This document shows, one piece after another, positions 1 through 10,777 of a DNA stretch of 64,000 nt (its first letter is position 1; every line of letters starts with the position of its first letter). The DNA is taken from contig NC_133659.1 in the NCBI RefSeq assembly GCF_037893015.1, positions 11,777,885-11,841,884 of the forward strand, read 5' to 3'. Under the pieces are notes generated by a model that was not told where the DNA came from, did no database searches, and saw only the letters and a list, made by a program, of their open reading frames with translations. Source of the DNA: Macrotis lagotis (Eukaryota; Chordata; Mammalia; Peramelemorphia; Peramelidae). Position numbers and translations under genes: made by a program.

Positions 1-99
1 GCTAGTGGAGATGATGGAATTCCAACTGAGTACCAATTTTCCCATGTAAAAGATGCACCTTAATTTTGAGACCCAAAATATGAGAAAAATATAGTACAT

Positions 100-660
100 A
101 AAGTTATTGAACTCAAGTTTTATTCTCATAAAATTCATACAACTCCTCATCACTGTCAGAACTCCCATCTATGAGCTTGTCCTCATCTTTGTTTGATGAG
201 ACAAATCTCTGTTTTAGGAGAGTCTCTGTCTGCTCTTCTGCCTGTGCTGTGGTCTGGGGTTGACCACCAACACTCCCTGGGAAAGTCTGGGGTGTGAATG
301 CATGCTCAGTTCATTCTGATTCATAAACCTGAAGCACCTTCTGTGTCCTTCTTGGAAATCAGGAACTTCCTTTTCATCAGTCATTTTTCTGGCCTCCTGC
401 TGAACCCTTTGTGGACACAGGAATTCCAATGGCCCTTTGCTCTTCCATCCATCTCTTCCATTCCCTCTTGAACTCAGACCATTCAGCTGCCCTGCCTCTC
501 ATGGCCTTCTTTTGCCAGGGCATTTTCAGTTGGGTTTCTTCTTCCCAGAGCCATTGTCAGATTGTTTTCTCAGTTGGAGCAGGACCAGACTGACATTCAG
601 CAGCTTGATTTCCATTCACTTTTGCAAACTGGATCACTTTGAACTTGAATTCAGCACTGG
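100..660 (-). other. Unidentified pseudogene- or repeat-like segment
   Basis: Read on the minus strand this stretch gives protein-like but interrupted frames. One is rich in W, R, K and E ('WSEFKREWKRWMEEQRA'), another has 'FQEGHRRCFRFMNQNE', and an acidic stretch ending 'SDSDEELYEFYENKT' is followed by a stop and an AATAAA at about 112-117. The frames do not stay in register. I do not recognise the parent protein. A decayed processed gene copy or part of an unnamed repeat are both possible. It lies just upstream of an RTE LINE fragment that runs in the other direction. Confidence 0.3.
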
Positions 661-989
661 ACAAAAATCTTTCCGAGCCATTTCTGGGCAGAATGTGGCA
701 AAATGTCACCTAATATATACTGATAACAAATGTGAAAGAATGAGCACAAAGACACAAGCTCCAAAAAGCGGGAAATTTAAGGAAAAAATTTACAACCACT
801 GCAGAAGATGCTTCCAGGTTTTAGATCCCCACTTTTTTGAAGTGTGTGTCTTATACAGGGGAAATATGGTCTATAAAACCCTAAAAGGTGATCTGCACTC
901 AATCTGCCAGCAAATTTGGAAAATTCACCAGTGGCCATTGGTTTTGAATAGATGACTTTAGGTCCCAAGCCTAAAGATGGGCAATACCA

Positions 990-1860
990 AAATAATGTCC
1001 AAATGACCTTTCCCACGCCAGCAAGGATCTGCTTAAAATTCAGCAATATGTGAACCCAAAACTGCCAGAAGAGCAGGATGGTTTTTGAAGAGATAGAGGA
1101 ACTAGAGACCAAGTTTCCAATATTTGCTGGATTATGAAGAAAGCAAAGGAGTTCCAGAAAAACATCTATTTCTGTTTCTCTGAGTGCTTCTTTAACTCTG
1201 TGGACCACAGCAAAATATGACAAATCTTCCTAGAGGTGGGAGCACTACTAGATCATGTTACTTGTCTCCTGTGGAGCCTCTGTGTTGGCCAAGAAATAGC
1301 AAATAGAACAAAACATAGAATGACTGATTGGTTGAAGATTGTAAAAGGAGTACAATTGTAAAATTTTTATTTTCTCTAATTCAATTACATGCAGAGCCAA
1401 TCATGTGAAATGCTAGGTTGGCTGAATCACAAACCAGGATTGAGGGTGTTGGGAGAAATATCAGTAATTTCAGATGTGCAGATAATACCTCTCTGATGGT
1501 TGAAAGTGAGGAGGAATTAAGAAGCCTCTTATTGAGGGTATAAAAGAGAAGACTATGAAAGCTGGCTTAAAGCTTAACATCTAGAAAAATAAGATCTTGG
1601 TACTTGGTCCCATCATTTCCTGGAAAACAGAGGAAAAAGAAATGGAAGCATTGTCAAATTTTATATTCTTGGGCCCAAAGATTACTGCAGAAAACATCTG
1701 TAGCCATGATGTTAAAAGACGCTTGCTCCTTGAATGGAAAGTATGGCCAATCTGCAAAATATACTAAAAAGCAGAGATATCACCTGGCCAACAAAGGTCC
1801 ACATGTAGTCAAAGCTACGTTTTTTTCCAATAGCATTGTATCCCAGCAATTACACTGAGG
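990..1860 (+). mobile_element. RTE (BovB-like) LINE reverse-transcriptase fragment, decayed
   Basis: Plus-strand reading gives the typical RTE reverse-transcriptase order despite stops and shifts: 'SKDLLKI..YVNPKLPEEQ', 'RGTRDQVSNICWIMKKAKEF', 'KNIYFCF', 'VDHSK', then 'AGLKLNI' and 'KRRLLLE'. These blocks match the conserved spacing of BovB/RTE pol proteins. The YADD-type catalytic box is not intact, and both ends of the element are missing. It is an old, dead copy. Confidence 0.7.
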
Positions 1861-2474
1861 AAAATATTTATTTTGCTTTACTTTGGGAGAAGGGTGGAGC
1901 ATTTTGAAGCCTGGGATACTTGAGGGAGGGTAGATTTAGGCAAAGCACTGCCACGGGGGCTTTTGAAAAGATTCCAGATGAGGAGGAAGTGATATAGAAA
2001 TAAAATAGCAAACGTCATAATAGGACAACGCACACAAACTGGGCTCACTTTGGGGCCTTTGGCATGGTGCCATCAAATTATGGAAAAGTGATGTCATATA
2101 TTCTTCATTCCAGTAACTTATTCTACCATGCTTCTAGGTGGTGGACAGAGTGTACTTGGAGTGGTCATAGTTCTTGACCTGAACAGTTTTACCATTTTGT
2201 AGGAGGGAAAAAAAGCACGTCCATTGATAACTATAATGTGGATTTTATTGTGTATGCATATTAAGTATTAAAAAAACCCCTGTAAGATGAGATAACAGAC
2301 AGACACATCAGAAGAAAGACTTCATGAAGAAGAAGGAACTCTGGCAGGGCATTGAAGAATGGGTATAGATAGATGGAGGAGGACTAAGAGGAAGGTATTC
2401 CGGGGATAGAGGACAGTGTGAGTAAGTGCATGTTCCTATAAACATTGAATTGAATGAATGTCCTTTTATCACAG
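1861..2474. other. DNAI4 intron, no further feature seen
   Basis: Moderately AT-rich sequence between the LINE fragment and the DNAI4 exon. The last bases before 2475 form the splice acceptor 'tccttttatcacag'. No conserved reading frame or repeat was recognised. Confidence 0.4.
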
Positions 2475-2631
2475 TTTGGACCCTATCATTGTGAACTCGG
2501 CCTATCCAGGAGTGAAATTTACAACAGTCCTCTTTTCTAAAAGTACCGATTGCGTTTTAATTGGAGACAGTGAAGGACAAGTTGTCGTCTATGAATTGAA
2601 GAATTTGCCGACTTACGTAGAGAGCGGCCGG
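2475..2631 (+). CDS. DNAI4: DNAI4 (WDR78), penultimate coding exon, end of WD-repeat propeller
   Basis: The exon encodes 52 full codons, beginning LDPIIVNS and ending VESGR. It is bounded by acceptor 'tatcacag' and donor 'CGG|gtgaga'. The blocks TVLFSKSTDC and GDSEGQVVVYELKNLP are the last blade of the WD40 beta-propeller of the axonemal dynein intermediate chain DNAI4. From memory the human protein has 'LDPIV', 'GDSDGQVSVYEL' and 'ESGR' at the same places. In that family the protein is an intermediate chain of axonemal dyneins, needed for motile cilia and sperm flagella. Entry phase is 2 (the first base completes a codon) and exit phase is 0. Upstream exons lie outside the window. Position next to INSL5 agrees with the mammalian gene order. 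Confidence 0.88.
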
Positions 2632-2947
2632 GTGAGACTCCGAATCAGAAATGATCATTTATAATTGATCATGTCAGATTCTCAGCAGAAATTCTAGAGT
2701 TCTCAAAAATGGTTTCCTTTCTCTCCTCTTTCTCCATTTGGCATAACTATTAACGAAATATCCATTTTCTAGAGGTATACCATGATTCATTCATAGGTTT
2801 TACAGATATTAGTTTGGCAAGGTTGATAATTGACTCTTTGGACTTCAGTCTTCTCATTAACATTGCTCAACTGGAGGGAAAAAAAATCCCTTTCCTATTA
2901 ACTTTATTCTATTTCATTTGAAAGTTTTTCATAAGAAATCGTGGTTA

Positions 2948-3108
2948 AGGGATGGCTAGGTGACACAGTGGATAAAGCACCGGCCCTGGAGTCAGGAGTA
3001 CCTGAGTTCAAATCCTGCCTCAGACACTTAATAATGACCTAGCTGTGTGGCCTTGGGCAAGTCACTTAACCCTTGCAAAAAAAGCCTTGCAAAAAAACTA
3101 AAAAAAAG
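2948..3108 (+). mobile_element. Marsupial tRNA-headed SINE
   Basis: Full-length copy running from 'ggctaggtgacacagtgga' through 'gagttcaaatcctgcctcag' (B-box-like) to 'ccttgggcaagtcacttaac' and an A-rich tail. It lies in the DNAI4 last intron. Confidence 0.85.
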
Positions 3109-3114
3109 AAATTA

Positions 3115-3370
3115 TGGTTATTTAGCCCTTTTGGTGGTGTCTGATTCTTTGCAACCCCCATTTGGGGTCATCTTCGTAAAGATACTGGAGTGGTTTGCCA
3201 TTTTCTTCTCCAGCTCTTTTTACAGAGGAGGAAATTGAGGCAAGGATAAGTGACTTGGCCAGGGTCACACAGCTAGTAAATATTTGATGTTGGATTTGAA
3301 CTCAGAAAGATGAGTCTTCCTGACTCCAGGCCCTGTTCTCTATCTACCGCAGTGCCAGTAGCTGTCTCTG
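3115..3370 (-). mobile_element. RTE-mobilised type SINE, reverse orientation
   Basis: Contains 'ggtgtctgattctttgcaac', 'ggagtggtttgccattttct', 'cacacagctagtaaat' and 'cctgactccaggcc'. The same element recurs at 31650 and 63740. Complete copies begin, on this strand, with 'gttgttcagtca', the reverse complement of the RTE LINE 3' end. Confidence 0.7.
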
Positions 3371-3661
3371 ATAATATAATAGCATTAAAAAAAATTTATT
3401 CAGCTTTTCTTCTGTCTTCAGGAGCTTACTTTCTGATACAATGTGTTCACATAGAAGTTTTTAAAACTTAAGTCCACATATTACACACAACATGATTTGG
3501 GGAGGGAAGGCACTAGGAGCTGGGGGTGGGAGGTAGAATATGGAAAATGTATTTAACATAATTATATAAAATATTTAATTTGTCTGAGAATGTAGCAATC
3601 CAGAATAATTTCTTGTAAATTAGTAGAATCATAGAGTTTTAGAGCTGGAGAGGAACTTGTG

Positions 3662-3709
3662 TATATATGTAGTTCATTATATATATATATATAATGAACT
3701 ACATATATA
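3662..3709. repeat. Perfect 48-bp AT-rich palindrome
   Basis: The two 24-base arms are exact reverse complements around an (AT) core; each arm carries the non-AT motif 'gtagttcat' or its complement. It is followed by further (TA)n sequence to about 3741. Confidence 0.9.
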
Positions 3710-3888
3710 TATACATATATATATACAGATATATATGTAGTTTATTTATTATTCCTTCTTCCTTTATCATTTTACAAATTAAGAAACTAAAGCCTAGAGA
3801 AGGTTATGATTTGCTCAAGGGCACCAACACATTTCACAGGAAAATTCTTGCAAAATTATTTATCAAGATTTATTAAAAGGAACATGTA

Positions 3889-4046
3889 GGGGTGGCTAGG
3901 TGGTGCAGTGGATAGAGCACTGGCCCTGGAGTCAGGAGGACCTGGGTTCAAACCCAGCCTCAGACACTAAATAATTACCTAGCTGTGTGGCCTTGGACTA
4001 GCTACAACCTCATTTGCCTTGTAAAAAAAATTACTAAAAAAAAGGA
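3889..4046 (+). mobile_element. Marsupial tRNA-headed SINE
   Basis: 'ggctaggtggtgcagtgga', 'cctggagtcaggaggacctg', 'ctagctgtgtggccttgg' and an A-rich tail. Second copy in the last DNAI4 intron. Confidence 0.85.
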
Positions 4047-4265
4047 GCATGTATAGGAAATAGTTTATAATAGAATAATTGATTTTGAAAAATCTTAACT
4101 AGTTGCCATATTCCATTTTTATTGGTTGACTTATATATGTATGAATATTCTATATAAATATATATAATATATAAACACTACTCCATTACCTGTGAAAGAT
4201 TTTAAAAACAATACTACTCATATTTTTCTAGCACTTTAATTGTGTGCTTTGTTTTCTCTTTCTAG

Positions 4266-4313
4266 GAGGATACCATTGACTTTATACTTGGACCTAGGGC
4301 ACGTGCTTCTTAA
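4266..4313 (+). CDS. DNAI4: DNAI4 (WDR78), terminal coding exon
   Basis: After a pyrimidine-rich acceptor ('tctctttctag') the exon opens in phase 0, as the preceding exon requires. It encodes EDTIDFILGPRARAS and then TAA. The C-terminus as I recall it in human is a short tail of similar length and character after ESGR ('GDIMDTLLG...'), so this is the natural last coding exon. The 3' untranslated region follows; its end is not certain. An AATAAA at 5432-5437 is the best candidate signal, and others lie nearer. An alternative acceptor at about 4670 opens a longer frame, but it has no family similarity. Confidence 0.72.
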   Translation, partial: EDTIDFILGPRARAS

Positions 4314-5540
4314 TTTGTTGTTGCTGATACTTTTTAATACAGAAAAAGTAGTATTGGACTTTGATGTCAAATAGCGGCTATTTTCTCTGCCTTGGGTTGA
4401 CTCTTTGATTTTTGACTTAGATGAAATAGTATATAAATTCTTATTTTATAATTAATTTTAACATAAATCAAATGAAAGGGTTATTGGTTCATTTTATATG
4501 TGATTTGAACTGATTCTATAAAACACTATCAGAGGTTCTCCAGCTTTCCTGTGGAAACTCCCAGAGGATGGTAGTGAAATTACCTATCATTTAATCATAA
4601 GAACAATACTCTGGCTTTAATAGCATGTTAATTATTTTTAGATGCCAAACTTTGCTGTGTATTTTAACAGGGTAAAACGTCCCAAAGGCTCCAAATGAAG
4701 AATAATTCTTCACCCAGTGTTTATGAAACTCTGATTATATTGCAAAGTGCTTATGAATTAGATTTCTTTCTAATTTTTGAAAAAATAGTCCAGGTACTTG
4801 ATTCCAAAGAGGTATGTGCTGAAAGGGAGGTCCAGAATAAATCAAATGTACTGATCTGGAGAACCCCTGGGCTATTAGGTTCATTCTGAAGGTGATTCCT
4901 ATTCATTTGAAAGGCACAACCTGGCCAGTCCATGGTAGGCTTTGGTGTCCTGGAATTGCAGAGTTTTCAGAAATTCTCCAGGTTGTAGACAGATTGGTAA
5001 CCAGACAGAGCAACACCAACTGTTTGGTGTCTATATGTGAAGTTCATGGTAGAATTTTTTTTTGATTGGACAACAACTTAACCAAATGGAGATGAAGACT
5101 GAACTCCAACGATTCAACAGATCCTCTGTGAAATGCTGGGTTTCATTATGATGAAGAATTATTCTTAATTCAGGAGCCCTTAGACTTTTTTACACAGCAT
5201 AGACTCAATGTCAATTTGAGAGTTGTTGTGATCTTCCACTGTGTTCAGTTATTTGACTACATATAATTATTAGCATTATTATCTTTTGGGCTCATCTTTT
5301 AAACAAACAGACTGCTACAAAAAGGTAGTTTTTGAGCTTTGTTAGGATTAGGCATTTTCAAAAACAATCTCTTAACAATGTAAACTGTGCTGGGAGAAAA
5401 GCCCAGGATTTTATATGATGGCTGATAAATGAATAAAACCTTTATACATTTGATCCTTATCTGAAGAAGTTTTGTTGTATTTTCTATGTACAGAATTGTC
5501 TAATCTTTAAATTCCTCAATTAATGATCATTTTGTCCACT
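4314..5540. other. DNAI4 3' untranslated and intergenic sequence
   Basis: Unique AT-rich sequence downstream of the DNAI4 stop. Candidate poly(A) signals (AATAAA) are at about 4836 and at 5432-5437. A 64-codon open frame at 4695-4889 has no recognisable similarity and is probably chance. Confidence 0.4.
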
Positions 5541-5559
5541 AAGGAATATGTTTTTTTAA

Positions 5560-6560
5560 AAAAATTATTAATTTATATTTGAATTTTACAATTTTTCCCC
5601 AATCTCGCTTCCCTCCCCCACTCCCCACAGAAGGCATTCTGTTAGCCTTTACATTGTTTCCATGGTATACTTTGATCTAAGTTGAATGTGATGAAAGAGA
5701 AATCATATCCTTAAGAAAAAAAAAGTATAAGAGATAGCAAAATTACATAATAAGATAATGGGTTTTTTTTTAAATTAAAGGTAATAGTCTTTAGTCTTTG
5801 TTCAAACTCCACAATTCTTTCTCTGGATACAGATGGTATTCACCATCACAATATACTAAAATTGTCCCTGATTGTTGTATTGATGGAATGAGCAAGTCCA
5901 TTGAGATTGATCATCACCCCCAGGTTGCTATTAGGATGTACAATGTTTTTCTAGTTCTGCTCATCTTGCTCAGCATCAGTTCATGCAAATCCTTCCAGGC
6001 TTCCCCGAATTCCCATCCCTCCTGGTTTCTAATAGAACAATAGTCTTCTATGACATACATAGACCACAGTTTGCTAAGCCGTTCCCCAATTGAAGGACAT
6101 TCACTTAATTTCCAATTCTGTGCCACCACAAACAGGGCTGCTATGAATGTTTTTGTACAAGTGATGTTTTTATCCTTTTTTGTCATGTCTTCTGGGTATA
6201 GACCCAGTAGTGGTATTGCTGGATCAAAGGGGGTGCACATTTTTGTTACCCTTTGGGCATAATTCCAAATTGCTCTCCAGAAAGGTTAGATGAGTTCACA
6301 GCTCCACCAACAATGTACTAGTGTCCCATATTTCCCACATTCCTTCCAACACTGATCATTGTCCTTTACCAGTCATATTGTCTGGTAGTACTAGTCTGAG
6401 AGGTGTGAGGTGGTACCTCAGAGATGCTTTAATTTACATTTCTGTAATAAGTAGTGATTTAGAGCAGTTTTTCATATGACTATAGATTGCTTTGATTTCC
6501 TCATCTATAAATCGCTTTTACATATCCTTTGACCATTTGTCAATTGGGGAGCACTAAGAA
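5560..6560 (-). mobile_element. L1 LINE, 5'-truncated copy (ORF2 C-terminus and 3' end)
   Basis: On the minus strand the sequence encodes the hallmark C-terminal L1 ORF2 block 'PFDPAIPLLGLYPED', followed by 'TKTFIAALFVVAQNWKL' and 'LWSMYVIEDYCSIRN', then a 3' region ending in an A-rich tract near 5560-5580. Upstream ORF2 sequence to about 6560 is present with stops; the rest is missing. It is a typical 5'-truncated L1 insertion between DNAI4 and INSL5. Confidence 0.85.
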
Positions 6561-6779
6561 TATTCTGGTCTAAAGAACAATGATCTGATCTATTTCCTGC
6601 CGTTTCTAGTGGTCCTTCCTAAAGGAATAATGGTGGAAGAATAGACTGTAAGAGGTGTGGGTGAGGAAGAACTTTGGGAGACTCTATTTTCCATGATGCT
6701 CATGGCCAAGAAAACATCACTCAGTGAGAGAAATTCCATGAACATTAGTTTCCCAAAGGGCTATAGATTCTGGCACCTT

Positions 6780-6960
6780 GCTTAATGTTTGTCCTTCTTT
6801 CTGGAAGAAGGCCATTGACATCAAAGGAGATGCCATGATAAACACATGAATTGGATTTAAGTGAGGGAGGATGTGCTAAGTCACCAGCTTCACTTTCTCT
6901 TCAAGAGTCATCTGGGTCCAATAACCAGATATGAATCAGGACTGGAGATGGCCTGTGAGT
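6780..6960 (-). mobile_element. RTE-tailed SINE, reverse orientation
   Basis: 'tgtccttctttctgg', 'ttggatttaagtgaggg' and 'catctgggtccaataacc' match, in reverse, the elements at 14435 and 35170, whose complete forms end in (ACA)n. Confidence 0.6.
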
Positions 6961-7080
6961 CAGTCAAGGTTAAGTGACTTGCCCAAGGTCACACAGGTAG
7001 TGAGAGTCAAGCATCTGAGGCCAGATTCGAACTTCTGTCTTTCTGCCTCCAAGGCCAGTGTTCTATCCACTACACCTTAA
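6961..7080 (-). mobile_element. MIR/CORE-type SINE fragment, reverse
   Basis: 'gttaagtgacttgcccaagg', 'cacacaggtagtgag', then 'ggccagtgttctatccacta' is the reverse of the usual SINE head and core. Confidence 0.65.
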
Positions 7081-7289
7081 ACAAGCTCTGTGGTTGGAGG
7101 AGAGTTTTTTTAGAGTTAATCAGTATTAAAACCAGGCTGTTATAGATGAATGAGGGTGAGAACTTTGGAGGTAAGCCACAGGCTGTGGTTGGAACAGGGG
7201 AATGGAAGGAGGGTCCTTTTGGAGCAGAATGACCTTGGCGTCCTAGATTTCAGGGGTACCAGTCAGGTCTCAGTATCTCTGGAATGGAA

Positions 7290-7545
7290 CCAAGAGGTTT
7301 CATCAGTTCTCCTAGGATCGAGTCTGGACCCATGATTTCATTAATAGAGGGAATTCCCATGTAAGGAAATTCCTTCTACCGATGTAGGCCAACCCCTTCC
7401 CACAACTCAGTCTTAGAGAATTGCTTACTGAAAGGTAGTGACTTTCCCAGATCATATAGCCAGCATGGGTCAGAAATAGGACTGGCATCCTGGTCTTCCT
7501 CATTCCAAGACCAATTTTCTTTCCCTTATACCATGTAGAACTTTT
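7290..7545 (-). mobile_element. Marsupial SINE of the 'fatty head' group, reverse
   Basis: Begins 'gatttcattaatagaggga' and ends 'ataccatgtagaac'. The same 'tttcatcaatgggg' type head occurs at 61010 and 63260, so this is a dispersed family. The family name is not certain. Confidence 0.5.
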
Positions 7546-7639
7546 TCAAATGCTCCAAGATTTTCCTCCATTCAAAGGATCAAGTTGCAATAACTTGACC
7601 ACAGTCCCAATGTCCCAATTTTCTTTTGAAATTTTGACT

Positions 7640-7900
7640 AAAGATAATAATTAGCATTTATGTAGTGATTTTAAGGTTTGCAGAACCTATATTGTCTCAT
7701 TTGATCCCCACCACAATTCTCACAGGTTCTATCATTATACCCCTTTCAGAGATGTGGAAACTGGGGATGTGGAAACTGGGACTGAAAAGGGTAAGTGACT
7801 AGCCTAAGATCACATAGCTAGAAAGTATCTGAGATATGAATTTGAATTCAGATCTTCCCAACTTCAAGTCCTGTGCCCTACCTATTACACCACAGTATGA
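7640..7900 (-). mobile_element. Ther/CORE-SINE, reverse
   Basis: 'tgatttaaaggtttgcaga'-like start, 'ctcatttgatccccaccac', 'cacatagctagaaagtatct' and 'acttcaagtcctgtgcccta'. Confidence 0.65.
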
Positions 7901-7984
7901 TGGCTGTGCTCAAAACGTTAAAGGGCTGTCATAGAAAGCAAGAATTCGATTTGTTTTGTCTTTCTATCTATATCTGTGCCTGGC

Positions 7985-8013
7985 TTATCTATCATCCATC
8001 CATCTATCTATCC

Positions 8014-8059
<46 letters not shown>

Positions 8060-8072
8060 TCATCTCTCTCTG

Positions 8073-8105
<33 letters not shown>

Positions 8106-8135
8106 ACCTATCCACATATTCATCTATCTAGACCT
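7985..8135. repeat. (TATC)n/(CTGT)n compound tetranucleotide repeat
   Basis: About 150 bases of TATC and CATC units passing into CTGT and CTCT units. Confidence 0.95.
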
Positions 8136-8599
8136 TTCTAAAAGACAGGTCCAGGAGCCATAGGAAGAAGGTTCAACTTGAAGCAGTGTGGTATTCCCAC
8201 TTAAGAGAGTTCTTCAACTTCATTCATTGTCAGATTCATTATGGTGGAGATTCCTTTAGGGTCTGTGTTGGATTCAATGGTCCCTTCAGACTCTCAGTCT
8301 GGGGTTCTATAAATCCGATGCTGGAATAACAAACCTGTAAATATACAGTTAGCAGTGCTCCGTCCTTTAGTAATTTTATATTTTGGATGGGGATCACAGC
8401 TGCTACAGTTGGATATGTGGGTTGGAAACAAGTCTTGTCCCAAATGAACTCAATTGATATGTAGAACTGGCCATAAAATAGGTGGCAGAAGATTCAGGCT
8501 ATCTGGCTAAATGATGCCAGTTTGGGTAGTCTCCACTTGTCCATCCAGAAGAATGGGACAGAAAAGGAGTACAAAAAAGCCTTACCAGATTGGAGACAG

Positions 8600-8765
8600 A
8601 AAACGGAAAAGATAAGAGTATTTGATCCTCAGAACAACCTTGCAAGGTTCATGCTGTTATTAATCTCCATTTTACATTTCTCATAACTGAGGCAAACAGA
8701 GGTTAAGTAACTTGCTCAGGATCACTTTGCTGGTAAGTCTCTGGTTCTAGATTTGAACTCGGGTA
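8600..8765 (-). mobile_element. Ther/CORE-SINE fragment, reverse
   Basis: 'gatcctcagaacaacctt', 'ggttaagtaacttgctcagg' and 'gatttgaactcggg'. Confidence 0.6.
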
Positions 8766-8799
8766 TATGCTACCTTCAAAGCCCCTCCATAATTTAGCA

Positions 8800-9878
8800 A
8801 ATGGTATTTGAGGATTTTGGCCCCTGAATTTCAACCCTTACTAGCAGAAGCATAATATTCTAATAGAAATGCAGCAGACCAAGTAGTCCCGTGGTTTTTA
8901 AACAGAATTATAACTTCTAGGAATATAATCCATTCTAATTTAGCAGGCACCCTATAATGTCTAGTATATATTAGGAGCTAGGGGTATAAAATGTAAAACA
9001 ACACATTTGACATATGAATCCCTGATTTTGAAGACAGTCTAATGACTGTAATTTGTGAGAAATCTAATTGTATACAAAAAAAAGAGTCTTAGAAAGTAGA
9101 CTTTTCCAAGGTAGAGGAAAAAGATGAAAATAATGATAAAAACAACAATGGGAATAATAATAGCAGTGGCAGTGTGGAGTCATGAATACTAATGTAGTGG
9201 TGCTCTAACCACTGAACCACCTAGCTGCTTGTAATGCATTGCAGTGTCCTATCCTGCTTTTCACTTCTGAGCTCATTCCATTATCCAGTCACAAAATTGG
9301 TCCAAAAAAGAAGTACTGCTTGATAAGATCGAGGTCTTTCCCACAGAGTGCCTTTCTATTACTCCCTTTGGGAGGAATATAAGGAAATCCCAACCTGGGG
9401 TGACATGTTGGATTTTAATGAGCCAAAGAATATAAGAAAAGACAGACTAAAACTTTCCCAGAGGGCTAAGGCCTCCTCTTCGTAGAACTGAATCCAGTCT
9501 GACCAAGTGCTTTGGTCCAGAGTTGAGGGGCCCTCAAAGTGAGGGAGAAGGTCCAGTGCCCCCAGTCATGCAGGCTCAGCCTTGGTCTTTCAGGTTTGGA
9601 CACAGAGACCTCATCTGGTCTTTGAGGGACTAAGTCCAATTAAGCTCCTGTGTCAATTCCTTTCTGGGAGCCCCTAACTTGTGTATCAAAGACTCAACTG
9701 ACTTCATTTTCTGTCCTTTAGAATCAAACCTGTTGAGTGAGTTTAGTTCAGTCAATATTTTGTCAAGGATCCATTAGGAAAGTTTTAGGTGCTCAAATAG
9801 ACAAGGATTCAGAGGAAACTTTTTTTCCTGGATTTTCAATGGAATCACAATATATCTAAGGAGATACTAGAAGAAACT

Positions 9879-9880
<2 letters not shown>
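8800..9880. other. Intergenic, upstream of INSL5, nothing further seen
   Basis: Unique sequence with one short reverse SINE tail at about 9190-9230 ('ctaaccactgaaccacctag'). No coding exon was recognised. Confidence 0.4.

Positions 9881-9883
<3 letters not shown>

Positions 9884-9962
<79 letters not shown>
9884..9962. repeat. (GT)n-(GA)n compound microsatellite
   Basis: About 44 bases of GT units followed by about 32 bases of GA units, about 0.6 kb upstream of the INSL5 TATA box. Confidence 0.95.
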
Positions 9963-9967
<5 letters not shown>

Positions 9968-10488
9968 AGAGATGTTTTACAGAAATTCAATTGATTGACC
10001 CTCACTAGAAGAATTTTGATCTAGCCAGGAAAGCATACTTTCTCAGTTTATAATTTCCTATTGATATCAGGTATTTAATCCCTTGAGAGCTGAGCCCCTT
10101 GCCTCTGAGGGCACATTTGGTTCTACAGTATCATATTCTGAAAGGGAAAGCTTGATTTTTCCTCTTTCCCTCTATTCTTCATGTTGTTGGTTGAATTTTA
10201 GGCTTTCTTTTTTTCTTCCATTTACTTCAGTTGGGACAAGCCCTTTTCAGGTACCAAGTGGGCAGAATAACCTCTGATAAATTGTGTAAAATGTCCTTTG
10301 TTTAATTTACATCACTTTATAGTTGTGATCTTCAGACCCACCAGCTGTGGTAGGTCGAGATCTTCCCTGGAGACCTTAATGGGAAGTAGTTGGCACTAAA
10401 GAAAGAATGACATGCCTAAGCCTAGAGTCATAAAACCCATTAGCCAACCCAGTGTGTGCTCAATAAACATTTAATGGTGAGCCTTCAT

Positions 10489-10518
10489 CCAATAGCAGGA
10501 TGGGTCCTTCTGTATAAA
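10489..10518 (+). promoter_or_regulatory. INSL5: INSL5 core promoter (CCAAT and TATA box)
   Basis: TATAAA at 10513-10518 lies 88 bases before the INSL5 start codon, and CCAAT lies at 10489-10493. Normal TATA-to-start distance puts transcription start near 10540-10550 and gives a 5' leader of about 60 bases with no upstream ATG in view. This fits a tightly regulated, cell-type-restricted hormone gene. Confidence 0.65.
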
Positions 10519-10605
10519 TCAGCCTTGAGGTCCAGGATCCCCTCAAACTCTGTTTTTACTGCCTCTCCAGTTCCCCCTTTGGGTTCTCATCCACTCATCC
10601 GCACC

Positions 10606-10777
10606 ATGAAAGGCTTCATCTGGGCTTTCTTCTTATTGTCAGCCCTAGTGGCCATCTCTGGGGTGAGAGGCAAGGAGGTGTTGAAGGTCTGTGGTCGAGA
10701 TTTCATTAGGGCGATTGTCTACACCTGTGGTGGCTCTCGTTGGAAGAGGGACCTGCAGGGGGCCTTTGAAGACAGAG
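10606..10777 (+). CDS. INSL5: INSL5 exon 1: signal peptide, B chain, start of C-peptide
   Basis: Encodes residues 1-57. Residues 1-22 (MKGFIWAFFLLSALVAISGV, then RG) are a signal peptide very like human INSL5 (MKG...AIS.VR). The B chain follows with Cys29 and Cys41. The relaxin-family receptor motif is RxxxRxxV (R31, R35, V38), and the chain ends in GGSRW before a KR cleavage site. The exon ends in phase 1 at 'GACAGAG|gtaaga', in the C-peptide, which is the conserved relaxin/insulin-family intron position. ATG 10606 is chosen because it directly opens the signal peptide; an upstream in-frame ATG at 10456 lies before the TATA box. INSL5 is a secreted two-chain hormone of colonic L-cells acting on RXFP4. 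The GGSRW end recalls relaxin-3, but the signal peptide and gene neighbours point to INSL5. Confidence 0.92.

Noticed and set aside
4670-4889. Alternative last exon of DNAI4 (open from an acceptor-like site at about 4672)
   Set aside because: Phase fits, but no similarity to DNAI4 C-termini; the exon at 4266 matches expected length and character.
7985-8135. CRISPR-like regular repeats
   Set aside because: Plain tetranucleotide microsatellite in a vertebrate genome; no repeat-spacer structure.
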